Assembly (NCBI GenBank): GCA_002050125.1 | Contig: MWTA01000032.1 | Location: forward strand, 19,126-83,125 | Direction: 5' to 3' | Origin: Anaerolineae bacterium UTCFX2 | Lineage (GTDB): Bacteria; Chloroflexota; Anaerolineae; Anaerolineales; UBA4823 | Length of the DNA stretch: 64,000 bases | Part shown: piece by piece, positions 16,125 through 25,765 of the stretch | How positions within the stretch are numbered: the first letter of the stretch is position 1 | Layout of the letters: the number at the start of each line of letters is the position of its first letter | Translations under genes and position numbers: made by a program | The notes under the pieces: generated by a model | The model's database searches: none | Told to the model about the DNA's origin: nothing | Seen by the model: the letters and a program-made list of their open reading frames with translations, nothing else

Positions 16125-17138
16125 ATGCGCATCACGCGGGAATTCATCCTTAAGTTTGCGAATGAGCTGGTGGATCGCCGGCAGTTTTCTGGGCGGGATT
16201 TGACGGCGGTTTACATATGCGGCTCCTTCCTTGAGGAAAGCTATCAATTGGGCGACACGGGCGACGTGGACCTGGTGATGATCCACAACGAAAAACCAGA
16301 GCTGGAACGGGAACTCGTACGGCTGACGGACGATCTGCATCTCGACATCTCCCACCAGGATCAGCGCGAATACCGGGACACGCGGCGCTTGCGCGTTCAC
16401 CCCTGGACTGGCCCAACGCTGAACGCCTGTCGCATTATTCACGATCCAGGGCATTTTTTGGATTTTGTGCAAGCAAGCGTGCGCGGGCAGTTTGACCGAC
16501 CTGATCATATCTATGCGCGCTCGCGCGCGCAAATGGATCGCGCGCGGGAGCTCTGGTTCGAATTAACCGGTCAGGAGAGCGGCGATGCGCTCGTTCCACT
16601 GCAGAAATACCTCTCGGCGGTCGAAAAGGCGGCTAACTCGATCGCGAGCCTGAGCGGAATGCCGCTGGCGGAACGGCGGCTGTTGTTTGAGTTCCCGCAG
16701 CGCGCCGAAGCGTTGAGCCTGCCGGGGCTGTACCCCGGGCTGCTGGGCTTGTTGGGCGCTCCAAACCTGGACGCGGGAGCGCTGACCGTTTGGATCGAGC
16801 ACTGGAAGAATGCCTACTGGTCAGCTCCGAGCGAGAACCGCCCGGTCCGCCTGGCTGCAGAACGCCTGCATTACTATCTGGGCGGTTTCCGCGCCGCGCT
16901 AGAAGGAGAGCAGCCCGCCGCCCTGCTCTGGCCGCTGCTCAACACCTGGACGGACCTGATGCAATGCTACCCGGACGAGGCGCCAGAACGCGCCAACTGG
17001 CGCAGCGCGGTCGAGAAGCTGGAGCTGTACGGCAAGGCGCAGAAACAGCGGCTGCAGGCGCTGGACGCCTATCTGGATTTGATCGAGGAAGCGCTGGAGG
17101 ACTGGGCGCACCGCAACGGCGCCTGGGAATCGGCTTGA
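16125..17138 (+). CDS. Hypothetical protein with nucleotidyltransferase-like N-terminus
   Basis: The 337-residue protein starts with a short segment resembling the polymerase-beta nucleotidyltransferase core: YICGSFLEESYQLGDTGD followed by VDLVMIH, that is, a G-S turn and a D-x-D pair, with a third acidic strand LHLDISH. The remaining 230 residues are helical, with many Arg and Glu residues and no membrane helix. Such domains are found in aminoglycoside-type adenylyltransferases and in toxin/antitoxin MNT proteins, but the C-terminal part is not one I recognise. Its stop lies three bases before the parS palindrome. Confidence 0.55.
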   Translation: MRITREFILKFANELVDRRQFSGRDLTAVYICGSFLEESYQLGDTGDVDLVMIHNEKPELERELVRLTDDLHLDISHQDQREYRDTRRLRVHPWTGPTLNACRIIHDPGHFLDFVQASVRGQFDRPDHIYARSRAQMDRARELWFELTGQESGDALVPLQKYLSAVEKAANSIASLSGMPLAERRLLFEFPQRAEALSLPGLYPGLLGLLGAPNLDAGALTVWIEHWKNAYWSAPSENRPVRLAAERLHYYLGGFRAALEGEQPAALLWPLLNTWTDLMQCYPDEAPERANWRSAVEKLELYGKAQKQRLQALDAYLDLIEEALEDWAHRNGAWESA

Positions 17139-17140
17139 GT

Positions 17141-17162
17141 GGATGTTTCACGTGAAACATCC
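17141..17162. promoter_or_regulatory. parS centromere site (ParB binding)
   Basis: The core TGTTTCACGTGAAACA (17144-17159) matches the bacterial chromosomal parS consensus exactly, and symmetry extends three more bases on each side to a 22-bp perfect palindrome. It lies between two convergent genes and provides the stop codon of the minus-strand one. In most bacteria parS sites cluster near oriC, which supports the candidate origin 7.2 kb to the left. parA and parB are not in the window. Confidence 0.93.
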
Positions 17163-17570
17163 GGTTCTGGGGGAAAAACTTTCCTTCGTAAGAGTTTTCT
17201 CGGCGTTGAAGGGCGTAACCATGACCCGGTGGTCGATCCAGTTGGGCGTAGCGTCCAGGATTGGGACGATCCAGAACATCCCCGGTCCGCGCAGCCCGCG
17301 AAATTTACCGAGCCGCAACAGCACGGCTTTTTCCCACTGCAGCGCTACCTTCAACCCGAAAAGAACGTACAGCGCAGCCAGCATGATCACGCCCGCCGCC
17401 AGACCGAACCACAGGCTGGGAAATCTTGCCTGATCCATCCAGAACAAGAGCAAAACGACCAGAGCGACCAGTGCGATGAATATCGCCAGAGCCAGGCTGC
17501 TGATGCGCAGGTTGTCCTGTTTTTCAACCTTGCCGGGCAATTTTTGTGATGGGCGGATGTAGGTTGTCAT
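17148..17570 (-). pseudogene. Truncated SPFH/band-7 (slipin) protein
   Basis: The 140-residue product begins like a slipin: a basic N-terminus, two membrane helices (about 25-45 and 53-73) and the start of the band-7 domain, with VALQWEKAVLLRLGKF and GPGMFWIVPILD. It ends about 20 residues after the segment RVMVTPFNAEKTLTKE, where full-length homologues continue for another 150-200 residues. The last codons and the TGA fall inside the parS palindrome. The 5' end is intact: an AAGGAG site and an ATGA overlap with gntR. I read it as a gene whose 3' part was lost. A functional short membrane protein remains possible. Confidence 0.65.
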
Positions 17571-17959
17571 GTCATATTCTCCTTTTCAGACATTAAGCCT
17601 TTCTTGAATTCCTCGCCGATCTCCGCGGGCGAATACCCGCGCCGGATCAATTCTCGCAGGAAGTGCTGTATCTGTTCTTGCAGGCTCTGCTGGCGCAGCG
17701 TCCGAACGGTTTCTTCCGATGGGGTCTTCCAGACGTACGTTCCGCGGCCGTGCTGGGTCGAAATCAAGCCGGCTTCGTCCAGCAGGCGGTAAGCCCGGGC
17801 GATGGTGTTAAAATTCACGCGCAAGTCTGCCGCGAGCTGGCGCACGGTTGGAAGCTGGTCGCCTGGTTGGATCGCGCCGGACGCGATCCACCGCTGGATT
17901 TGCTCGACAATTTGGGCGTAGATGGGCTGCCCGCTGCGAAAGTCAACCTGAATGTTCAT
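17567..17959 (-). CDS. GntR family transcriptional regulator (YtrA-like)
   Basis: A 130-residue protein with an N-terminal winged helix (IYAQIVEQIQRWI, then LPTVRQLAADLRVNFNTIARAY and GLISTQHGRGTYV) and a short C-terminal helical extension instead of a large effector domain, which is the YtrA subfamily. YtrA-type regulators usually control the membrane or transport genes that follow them; here the next gene, overlapping by four bases, is the truncated slipin. The upstream gap contains a direct repeat that could be its own operator. No ribosome site precedes the ATG at 17959. Confidence 0.85.
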   Translation of the reverse strand: MNIQVDFRSGQPIYAQIVEQIQRWIASGAIQPGDQLPTVRQLAADLRVNFNTIARAYRLLDEAGLISTQHGRGTYVWKTPSEETVRTLRQQSLQEQIQHFLRELIRRGYSPAEIGEEFKKGLMSEKENMT

Positions 17960-17990
17960 GCGCTATCAAAACAAGAATTTTACGGTCGAA

Positions 17991-18019
17991 TGTATCAATG
18001 TATTAGTGTATCAATGTAT
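17991..18019. repeat. Tandem repeat, possible GntR operator
   Basis: TGTATCAATGTAT occurs twice, at 17991-18003 and 18007-18019, with a 16-base period. It is in the 112-base gap between gntR and the divergent DUF1848 gene. The spacing is about 1.5 helical turns. Confidence 0.45.
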
Positions 18020-18071
18020 GATTGAATGAATTGTATCTAGTTTTCGGGTTTTGTCAAGGTAAAATTCGAAT

Positions 18072-18998
18072 ATGATCATCAGCGCCAGCCGCCGGACGGA
18101 CATCCCGGCATTCTATGCCGACTGGTTCATCAACCGGGTGCGCGAGGGATACTGTGAGGTGCCCAACCCCTTCAACCCGCGCCAGGTCGCTGCGGTCTCG
18201 CTCAAAGCGCAAGACGTAGACTGGATCGTGTTCTGGACGCGCAGCCCGCGCCCGCTGATGCGTTATCTGGAGGAACTGGATGACCGCGGCTTTGGTTATT
18301 ATTTTCAATTCACCCTGCTGGATTACCCGGCGCAAATCGATTCACACACGCCCTCCACGACGCGCGCCCTGGATACGTTTCGCCTCCTGACAGATCGGAT
18401 TGGCGCGGAGCGGGTGATCTGGCGCTATGATCCGATTGTGCTGAGCGAAATCACGCCCGTGGATTATCATCTGGAAAGGTTCGAGCGGCTGGCGGCGGCG
18501 CTGCAGGGTTATACCAAACGGGTGGTGGCGAGCCTGCTGGATGTGTATGCCAAAGCCCGCCGCCGGTTGGAAGGCTTGCAGAGCCAGGGCGCGAGGTTGC
18601 TGCCAGTTGCGCACGAAAAATTGAACAAAAACACTACCCTGCCAGACGAATTGACGTCGTTGTTCGCCGGTTTAGGTCGCTTGGCGCGCGCTCATAACCT
18701 GGAAATTCAGAGCTGCGCTGAGGAAATTGACTTGGCGGCTTACGGTATTTCAGCCGGCAAATGCATCGATGGAGGATTGATCGAGCGGCTCTCGGGTCGC
18801 CCCGTCATCCAGCAGAAGGATCCGGGGCAGCGCAAAGCCTGCGGGTGCGTGGTCAGCAAAGATATCGGGATGTACGATTCATGCCTGTTTGGCTGCCGCT
18901 ATTGTTATGCGACGCGCAGCTTTGAGCAGGCGCGGTACAACTACGCCGCACATGACCCGCAGGCAGCCTCGCTCTACGCGCCGGGTTCTCCCCGGTGA
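18072..18998 (+). CDS. DUF1848 family protein with radical-SAM-like Cys cluster
   Basis: The 308-residue protein starts with the DUF1848 signature SASRRTDIPAFY and continues with a WIVFWTRSPRP strand and a YYFQFTLLDYP segment. Near the C-terminus it carries cysteines in ACGCVVSKDIGMYDSC followed by GCRYCYATRS, a pattern that suggests an iron-sulfur cluster. The family has no established function. The TAAAAT at 18060-18065 lies six bases before the ATG and no ribosome site is seen, so the mRNA may be leaderless. Confidence 0.85.
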   Translation: MIISASRRTDIPAFYADWFINRVREGYCEVPNPFNPRQVAAVSLKAQDVDWIVFWTRSPRPLMRYLEELDDRGFGYYFQFTLLDYPAQIDSHTPSTTRALDTFRLLTDRIGAERVIWRYDPIVLSEITPVDYHLERFERLAAALQGYTKRVVASLLDVYAKARRRLEGLQSQGARLLPVAHEKLNKNTTLPDELTSLFAGLGRLARAHNLEIQSCAEEIDLAAYGISAGKCIDGGLIERLSGRPVIQQKDPGQRKACGCVVSKDIGMYDSCLFGCRYCYATRSFEQARYNYAAHDPQAASLYAPGSPR

Positions 18999-19096
18999 GG
19001 CAGCCGCAGCCCCGCAGACCCCTGAGCCGGTCAGCGATGCAGCGCTAATTTGCGCCAGGCGTGTGCGCTATGTAGTTCTTCAGTGGAGCGCCGGGG

Positions 19097-19864
19097 CTAG
19101 GCTATAGTGAGCTGGCTGGCTGCGGCTTGATCCACCAGCCAGAGTAAATCTCCCTGCGCTGGGCGGATCAGCGCGGCTGGCTTGGGGGAGGCTGCATCGG
19201 CAGGCATCATCGTCTGGCGGAGCGCAGCCGCTTTTTGTTCCCCGCTCACGAGAAAAAGCACACTGCGCGAGGCATTGAGGGCTGGCAAGGTCAGCGTCAA
19301 CCGGTCGACCAGCGGCTCGGGCGGGCTGGTGTGCGGCACTGCCGCCACCCAGTGATCGCGGATCTGCAAAGCCGGGGAGCCGGGAAACAGCGAGGCGGTA
19401 TGACCATCCTCCCCCATGCCTAAGAGGGTCAGATCGAACGTGAACCCGGAGGTTGGCGCGCTGGCTGAGCCGAAAAACCCTGCCAGTTCGGCTTCGTACT
19501 CCGCAGTTGCCGTCTCTGGGGGAAGCTCGCCATGCATGCGGTGGATGTTTGCGGAGGGTATCGATACGTGTTCAAGTAGGCTGTGGGAAGCCAGGCGGAA
19601 ATTGCTGTCTGGATGATTGGGAGGGACGCAGCGTTCATCGCCCCAGAAAACATGCGTCTTGGACCAATCGACGTACCCGGCAAACTCTGGCGCGGCTAAC
19701 CGGGCGTAGAGCCCGCGCGGCGTCGATCCGCCGGCGAGCGCTACCAGGAAGACGCCGCGCCGTTCAACGGCTGCCTCAGCCGCCGCGATGAAGCGCCGAA
19801 CGCCCGCCTCCGCCAGCGCGTTTGGATCGCGGCACAACTGTAGCTTGGTATATTCAACTTTCAT
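19097..19864 (-). CDS. pgl: 6-phosphogluconolactonase
   Basis: A 255-residue SIS-fold enzyme that hydrolyses 6-phosphoglucono-delta-lactone, the second step of the oxidative pentose phosphate pathway. Recognisable motifs are [12 protein letters not shown] (about 42-53), [16 protein letters not shown] (73-88) and [16 protein letters not shown] (148-163), which contain the phosphate-binding and catalytic residues of the DevB type. It is the last gene of the tal-pgi/zwf/pgl operon and overlaps zwf by four bases. No gnd gene is nearby. Confidence 0.95.
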   Translation of the reverse strand: MKVEYTKLQLCRDPNALAEAGVRRFIAAAEAAVERRGVFLVALAGGSTPRGLYARLAAPEFAGYVDWSKTHVFWGDERCVPPNHPDSNFRLASHSLLEHVSIPSANIHRMHGELPPETATAEYEAELAGFFGSASAPTSGFTFDLTLLGMGEDGHTASLFPGSPALQIRDHWVAAVPHTSPPEPLVDRLTLTLPALNASRSVLFLVSGEQKAAALRQTMMPADAASPKPAALIRPAQGDLLWLVDQAAASQLTIA

Positions 19865-21312
19865 TCATGAATACAACCCAGCAGCCATTTGCGGCGGTCC
19901 GCCTCGATCAGATGGTCTGCCTCGGCGGGTCCCCAGCTTCCTCTGGGGTAAAAACTCAGCTCCTTTTTGCCCGGCGCGGAACTGACCCGAATGACCGGGT
20001 CGATCAATTTCCAGGATTCTTCGTTCTCGTCGTTACGGGCGAACAGCGAAGCGTCCCCGGCGAGCGCATCCAGCAGCAGGCGCTCATACGCGCTGGGAAG
20101 ACCGCTGGCGCCATAATAATCGCGATAGTGAAACTCCATGTCCACCGAGCGGCTCTCTCGGTTGGAACCCGGCACCTTGATTTCGAAACGCAGGTGGGTC
20201 CCCTCGTCAGGTTCGATGCAGATGCTTAAGACGTTCGAACTAAAATCCACATCCGAGGTCTTATCAAACATCACCTTTGGTGGGCGCTTGAACTCGATGA
20301 CGATCTCGGTGGCTTTGCTTTTCAAAGCCTTGCCAGTGCGCAGATAAAACGGTACGCCCTGCCAGCGCCAGGTATCCAGAAACAGCCTCAGCGCCGTAAA
20401 AGTGGGGGTGCGCGAATCGGCGGGGATGCCTGGGGCGCCGCGGTAGCCTTCGTATTGACCGATGACCACCCGGCTGGTCTCGATCGGGCGGGTGGCGCTC
20501 AACACCTTCACCTTTTCGTTGCGCAAATGGTCGGCGTTGAGGGAGGCTGGCGGCTCCATGGCAATGAGGGTATAAAGCTGGAGCATGTGGTTCTGAACCA
20601 TGTCCCGCAGGACGCCGGCGTGGTCGTAATAGTCGGCGCGATGACCGATGTCGACCTGCTCGGCGGCGGTGATCTGAACGTTGTCCACGTAGTTGCGGTT
20701 CCAGATCGGTTCGAAGATCGCGTTTGCAAAGCGGAAGAACAGGATGTTTTGGGCGGTCTCTTTTGCCAGGTAGTGATCGATGCGGAAGATCTGATCTTCG
20801 CGGAAGACCTTGTGGATCGCCCGGTTGAGCTGGCGCGCCGATTCCAGATCGGTGCCGAAGGGCTTTTCGATCAAGAGACGGCAGTATCCCTTGGCGTCAG
20901 ACTCCATGTGCAGTTGACCGAGGTTAACCACGGTCGGCGCGAAGAACTGCGGGGCGACTGCGAGATAGTAGAGGCGGTTCGCCGGACCGGCTTCGATTCT
21001 TTCCAGTTCCGACTTCAACCCTCCCATGTCCTGCGCGGATGTCAGATCCCCGCAGATATATTCGAACACAGCGGCGAACTTCGACCAGGATTGCGGGTTG
21101 TAATCTTGTGGGCTAAAGGTTTTCAACCCCGTTTCCAGGCGCTGGCGAAACGAATCGGTGTTTAGGTCGCTGCGTGCGAAGCCAACGATCTTGAGACCTT
21201 GCGGCAGGCGGTCCTTGCAATACAGGTTGTAAAGCGCTGGGACGAGCTTGCGCTGGGTCAGGTCGCCCGAAGCGCCGAAGATGACGATTGTGGTAGGCAG
21301 GGTATCGCTCAT
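19861..21312 (-). CDS. zwf: Glucose-6-phosphate 1-dehydrogenase
   Basis: The 483-residue enzyme oxidises glucose 6-phosphate to the lactone with NAD(P)+. It has the N-terminal dinucleotide fingerprint [11 protein letters not shown] (13-23), the substrate loop RIDHYLAKE with the catalytic His region, and the later [16 protein letters not shown] stretch. The canonical RIDHYLGKE has Gly replaced by Ala here. It overlaps tal-pgi upstream and pgl downstream by four bases each, so the three genes are translated together. Confidence 0.96.
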   Translation of the reverse strand: MSDTLPTTIVIFGASGDLTQRKLVPALYNLYCKDRLPQGLKIVGFARSDLNTDSFRQRLETGLKTFSPQDYNPQSWSKFAAVFEYICGDLTSAQDMGGLKSELERIEAGPANRLYYLAVAPQFFAPTVVNLGQLHMESDAKGYCRLLIEKPFGTDLESARQLNRAIHKVFREDQIFRIDHYLAKETAQNILFFRFANAIFEPIWNRNYVDNVQITAAEQVDIGHRADYYDHAGVLRDMVQNHMLQLYTLIAMEPPASLNADHLRNEKVKVLSATRPIETSRVVIGQYEGYRGAPGIPADSRTPTFTALRLFLDTWRWQGVPFYLRTGKALKSKATEIVIEFKRPPKVMFDKTSDVDFSSNVLSICIEPDEGTHLRFEIKVPGSNRESRSVDMEFHYRDYYGASGLPSAYERLLLDALAGDASLFARNDENEESWKLIDPVIRVSSAPGKKELSFYPRGSWGPAEADHLIEADRRKWLLGCIHE

Positions 21313-24089
21313 TTCAAAGCCTGTATCAGGTGGGTCAAACCGATCTGGATATCTTCGTTGAGGTGGAAGCGCAGCACTTTGCGCCTGTTATCCAGCAGCG
21401 CCTGCCGGTCGCCGAGCGCCTGAGCTAACTCGAGCACCCCAAACGAAAGCGATGAATCGGTTTTTCCCGCCTCGTCGGGGATGGGGGTGTCTTCGTCAGC
21501 CTGGTGCGTGATCTGGATGAAGAGACCGTGACCGGCGTCGCCTTTGTGAAGCTGCCCAGTCGAATGCAGGAAGCGCGGTCCATAACCGGTTGTCACCGCC
21601 AGGCGCGTGCGCTGGCGCAGTTCGGTGCGCAGCGCCAGGAGCGAGGCGTCGCAGGCGGATGAAGGCGGCAGGTAAGCCTGGATGGCGATGTAGCTGCCGG
21701 GCTGTGCGCCGCCCAGAAAGTCTGACGCGACCTCTTGCAACGTCTTGCCCGTGGATTCGCCGTAGATCGAAATTCCTTGCTCTTGGAGCAGCGGCGTGAG
21801 GCTGGGCAGTGCGCCGCTTTGCTTGTATGCCTCGACCATGTTGCGCGCTTGCACCTTCGCCGCTTCGACGTTGGGCTGGTCGAAAGGCTGGATGCCCAGG
21901 CGCTGCCCTGCGACGGCGATGGCAAACTCCCACAGGAAGAACTGACCGCCCAGGTCGTATAAATCTTTCATATCTAAGCGCACGACGGGGTGCCCCGCGA
22001 ATTCGAGCGCCAGCACCGGAACGTCAAAATCGTGCTCGTCCGCCAGCCGCAGGTAAACAAACGCCCGGTCATCGGCGTAATTCTCTGGAAGCCCAACGGC
22101 TTCGCCGACCACCGGAAGAATGCCTTTGCCGTCTTTGCCGGTGCTCTCGGCAATGAGCTGTTCCACCCAATCGCCAAAGTTGCAGACTTCAGCCGAGGTG
22201 ATAAAGGTAAGCTTGTCGCGCCCCTGGCGCGCCAGTTCGGCGATGATCGCCCCCAGGTGAGCGCCCGGGTTGTCGCGCGGGGCCGTCTTCTTACAGCAAT
22301 CCGCCATCCCAATGGCGCGCTGAAGCAGCAATTCGAGGTCGACCCCGATCAGCGCTGCTGGAACGAGCCCGAAATGGGAGAGCGCGGAATAGCGCCCGCC
22401 GATGTTAGGGTCGTTCAAAAACACCGCGCGAAAACTGAAGTCGTGACCGATCTGCGCCAAACCGCTACCCGGGTCGGTAATCGCGATGAAATGCTCTCCC
22501 GCCTGCGCTGCGCCGAGACGTTGGGCTGCGAGGTTGTAGAAGTACTTGAAAAAAGAGATCGTTTCTACCGTTCCGCCGGACTTGCTGGAGACGATGTAGA
22601 GCGTTTTGGCGGGGTCCAGGCGGTGGGCGCAATCGAGCACTGCCGCCGGGTCGGTGCTGTCGAGCGCAACCAGGTCGAGGCAGCCCGGGCGAACCCCAAA
22701 GGTCTTGCGCATCACTTCCGGCGCCAGGCTCGATCCGCCCATCCCGAGCAGCAACGCATGGGTGTAGCCCTGTTGGCGCAGCTCGTCCTGCAATGCCTGA
22801 AGGCGCGGGATCTCTTTCTGCATGGCTTCGGCGATTTGCAGCCACCCCAGGCGGTTGGAGATCTCTTGTGGTTCGGGCTTCCAAACGGTGTAATCCAGCT
22901 CCCAGATGCGCGGGATGATGCGCTTTTCTGCCAGTTCGTTAAGCGCCGCGTCGACTGGCTGCTGGTTTGCGCCGAGCGCGGCGGAAAATTCCAGGTCTGC
23001 GGCGCGGAAGCTCTCCGCCTTGCGGGTGATGCTCTTCATCAATAAATCGAACGACTTGACAAAGTTAGATACACCCTCATCCTGCAATTTCTGGGTGACC
23101 GCATCCAGATCGATCCCCAGCCCCGCCAGCCGGTTGATCTGATCCTGGGCGAGATCCAGATCGCGCTCGATGGACGGCTCCAACCGCCCGTGATCCTCCA
23201 CTGCCGCGATGGTGGCAGGCGGCAGGGTGTTCACGGTGTGCGCTCCGATCAGCGCGTCCGCGTAGAGCGTGTCTGGATAAGCCGGGTTCTTGGTGCTGGT
23301 GCTAGCCCAGAGCGGGCGCTGGAGCTGAGCTCCATGGTCCGCCAGGCGCTGCCAGCGCGGACTGGAATAGGCTTCTTTGAAAATGGCATACGCTAGTTTT
23401 GAATTGGCGATGCCGATGGTCCCGAGCAGGTCCTTCGCGCCGGCAGCTTCGAGTTGTGGGTCGACCGCTGTATCCACCCGGCTGACGAAAAAGGAGGCGA
23501 CCGAAGCGAGGCTGCGAATATCGTGACCCGCTTCCAGCCGCTGTTCAAGCCCCGCCATGTGCGCCTCGATGACCTCTTTATACATCTCGATTGAGAAGAT
23601 GAGCGTGATATTGATATTGACGCCCGCCGCCAGCCCCCCCTGGATGGCGGGAAGACCCTGCGGGGTGGCGGGGATTTTGATCATCAGGTTGGGTCGATCC
23701 ACCTTTTTGAACAGGCGCTGAGCTTCGGAGAGGGACGTCTGCGAATCGTACGCCAGCTTGGGGCTCACCTCCAGGCTGACAAACCCGTCCGTGCCCGAGC
23801 TTTCATCGTAAACGGGGCGCAGGATATCCGCCGCGTTGCGCAGGTCATCGATCATGAGCTCCTCGAAAATCTCTGGGGCTGATTTCCCTTCCCGAGCCAG
23901 TTCGCGCAGTTCCCCGTCGTAATCGCTGCTGCTGGAAATCGCTTTGTCGAAGATGGTCGGGTTGGAAGTTAAACCGCGCAGCCCTTGCTTGACCAGCCGG
24001 CTCATTTCTCCGGTTAATAAATATTCACGCCGGATGTCGTCCAGCCAGATCGATTGACCCAATTTAAGATAATCTTTCAATTCCAACAT
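21309..24089 (-). CDS. Bifunctional transaldolase / glucose-6-phosphate isomerase
   Basis: The 926-residue protein fuses two sugar-phosphate enzymes. Residues 1 to about 360 are a transaldolase: [13 protein letters not shown], and the Schiff-base lysine in [11 protein letters not shown]. Residues from about 400 are glucose-6-phosphate isomerase, with [11 protein letters not shown], a [10 protein letters not shown] phosphate loop and [14 protein letters not shown]. An Ala/Glu-rich linker joins them. The fusion places entry to (Pgi reverse) and exit from (Tal) the pentose phosphate pathway on one chain. The start is set by GGAGGTGTGCAATG. It leads the operon to zwf and pgl. The fusion is known from other bacteria. 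Confidence 0.95.
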   Translation of the reverse strand: MLELKDYLKLGQSIWLDDIRREYLLTGEMSRLVKQGLRGLTSNPTIFDKAISSSSDYDGELRELAREGKSAPEIFEELMIDDLRNAADILRPVYDESSGTDGFVSLEVSPKLAYDSQTSLSEAQRLFKKVDRPNLMIKIPATPQGLPAIQGGLAAGVNINITLIFSIEMYKEVIEAHMAGLEQRLEAGHDIRSLASVASFFVSRVDTAVDPQLEAAGAKDLLGTIGIANSKLAYAIFKEAYSSPRWQRLADHGAQLQRPLWASTSTKNPAYPDTLYADALIGAHTVNTLPPATIAAVEDHGRLEPSIERDLDLAQDQINRLAGLGIDLDAVTQKLQDEGVSNFVKSFDLLMKSITRKAESFRAADLEFSAALGANQQPVDAALNELAEKRIIPRIWELDYTVWKPEPQEISNRLGWLQIAEAMQKEIPRLQALQDELRQQGYTHALLLGMGGSSLAPEVMRKTFGVRPGCLDLVALDSTDPAAVLDCAHRLDPAKTLYIVSSKSGGTVETISFFKYFYNLAAQRLGAAQAGEHFIAITDPGSGLAQIGHDFSFRAVFLNDPNIGGRYSALSHFGLVPAALIGVDLELLLQRAIGMADCCKKTAPRDNPGAHLGAIIAELARQGRDKLTFITSAEVCNFGDWVEQLIAESTGKDGKGILPVVGEAVGLPENYADDRAFVYLRLADEHDFDVPVLALEFAGHPVVRLDMKDLYDLGGQFFLWEFAIAVAGQRLGIQPFDQPNVEAAKVQARNMVEAYKQSGALPSLTPLLQEQGISIYGESTGKTLQEVASDFLGGAQPGSYIAIQAYLPPSSACDASLLALRTELRQRTRLAVTTGYGPRFLHSTGQLHKGDAGHGLFIQITHQADEDTPIPDEAGKTDSSLSFGVLELAQALGDRQALLDNRRKVLRFHLNEDIQIGLTHLIQALK

Positions 24090-24283
24090 TGCACACCTCC
24101 TAATAATTCCTGTTAGCCGGGCTGCCGCCGAAGCCGTCCGGCGATGTTGTTACGAACCGTTTTCAAGTATTCGGGGATGTTCCCGGCTCGCGCTTTCTTG
24201 ATGCACGTTTCCAGTTGCAATGATGACTGGGGCGCTGGCTGCGCCGGTCAGTTGACGCTCGCTCGAGTTTCCTGGGTCTGAAT

Positions 24284-24289
24284 TATAAT
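24284..24289 (+). promoter_or_regulatory. -10 element of radA, seven bases before its ATG
   Basis: TATAAT ends eight bases before the radA start, so transcription would begin at or next to the ATG. No convincing -35 is seen at the normal distance. Confidence 0.5.
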
Positions 24290-24296
24290 ACCGCAC

Positions 24297-25739
24297 ATGC
24301 CTAAAACACGCACTCAATATGTTTGCCAGCAATGCGGGCGCGCCAGCGCGCGCCAGATGGGGCGCTGCCCACAATGCGGCGCCTGGAACAGTATGCTGGA
24401 GGAAATCATTCCCGAGGTCGCCGGCGCCTCCGCCGCGCGCCACGCGCGCGGGCTTTCGGGGGGGCGCACGACCCCGCGGCGTCTGAGCGAGATCGGAGGG
24501 GATGTCGATGAGCGGCTGCCTCTCTCGATACACGAATTTGCGCGCGTGCTCGGCGGCGGCGTAGTTCCAGGTTCGATTGTTCTGATCGGCGGCGATCCCG
24601 GGATTGGCAAATCCACGCTGCTGCTCCAGGTGGCGCTTGAAATGGCGCGGCGCACCCCTGTGTTGTACGTCTCGGGGGAGGAATCCGAACGGCAGATCAA
24701 GATGCGCGCTAAGCGCCTGCTGCGCCTGGCGCAGAACGGCGCTGACGCCGCTGCTGTAGAAGAAGCGTTTCCGCAAGACCTGTTCCTGGTCACCGAGACG
24801 AACCTGAGCCAGATCCTGGAGCACATCGCGGAGGTCAAGCCGCAGCTGCTGATCCTGGACTCGGTCCAGACCACTTATATACCGGAATTGGACAGCTCCG
24901 CCGGCTCGGTCACACAGGTGCGCGAGACCGCCGCGCGCTTGCGCGAACTGGCAAAGTCGAGCGGGATGGCGGTCTTCTTGATCGGTCATGTGACGAAGGA
25001 AGGCGCAATCGCGGGGCCGCGCGTGCTCGAGCACATCGTGGACACGGTGCTGTACCTCGAGGGGGACCGCTTCCAGTCTTACCGGCTGCTGCGCTCCACG
25101 AAGAATCGCTTTGGGGCGACCTCTGAAGTGGGGGTGTTCGAGATGCGCGAGCGCGGCTTGGTCGAGATCGTCAACCCTTCCGAAGCGTTTCTGGCTGAGC
25201 GCATGGTGAACGCCCCCGGTTCGGCAATTGTGGTGACGATGGAAGGGACCCGGCCGCTGCTGGTCGAGATCCAGGGGCTGACCAGCCCCACCGCGTTTGG
25301 CAACCCGCGCCGCACGCCGAACGGGATCGATTTCAACCGGCTGCTGCTCACCGCTGCGGTTCTCACGCGCCGCTTGGGGATGCGCCTGGGCGAGCAGGAC
25401 ATTTTTGTCAACGTGGTTGGCGGGATTTCCATCAGCGAGCCGGCGGCTGACCTGGCGGTAGCGGCGGCAATTGCCTCCTCTTTGCGCGGCGTGCCGGTGC
25501 GCGCCGAGTCGGTGTTGATTGGCGAGGTGGGGCTTTCGGGCGAGCTGCGCCTGGTGGGTCAGATGCCCGCCCGGCTGCGTGAAGCGGCTAAGCTGGGTTT
25601 CAAGACCGCGATTGTCCCGCGGCGTTTGCGCCAGTTCGAACCCTGGCCCGAAGACATACAGGTGGTGGAGGCGCGCTCGCTGCGCCAGGCGCTCGAGGCG
25701 GCTTTGCTGCCGGGCTCGCCCGATGAAAAGGCGGAATAG
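24297..25739 (+). CDS. radA: DNA repair protein RadA (Sms)
   Basis: The 480-residue protein aids branch migration of recombination intermediates. It shows a four-Cys zinc finger (C10, C13, C24, C27), Walker A GDPGIGKST at 99-107, the RadA-specific KNRFG motif in STKNRFGATSEVG (about 262), and a C-terminal Lon-like domain from LEIQGLTSPTAFGNPRR. It is divergent from tal-pgi and has its own -10 immediately before the ATG. No ribosome site is present, consistent with a leaderless mRNA. It is followed after 26 bases by the dus gene. Confidence 0.96.
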   Translation: MPKTRTQYVCQQCGRASARQMGRCPQCGAWNSMLEEIIPEVAGASAARHARGLSGGRTTPRRLSEIGGDVDERLPLSIHEFARVLGGGVVPGSIVLIGGDPGIGKSTLLLQVALEMARRTPVLYVSGEESERQIKMRAKRLLRLAQNGADAAAVEEAFPQDLFLVTETNLSQILEHIAEVKPQLLILDSVQTTYIPELDSSAGSVTQVRETAARLRELAKSSGMAVFLIGHVTKEGAIAGPRVLEHIVDTVLYLEGDRFQSYRLLRSTKNRFGATSEVGVFEMRERGLVEIVNPSEAFLAERMVNAPGSAIVVTMEGTRPLLVEIQGLTSPTAFGNPRRTPNGIDFNRLLLTAAVLTRRLGMRLGEQDIFVNVVGGISISEPAADLAVAAAIASSLRGVPVRAESVLIGEVGLSGELRLVGQMPARLREAAKLGFKTAIVPRRLRQFEPWPEDIQVVEARSLRQALEAALLPGSPDEKAE

Positions 25740-25765
25740 CCGCCGCCGCTAGATTCTCTCTCGAC

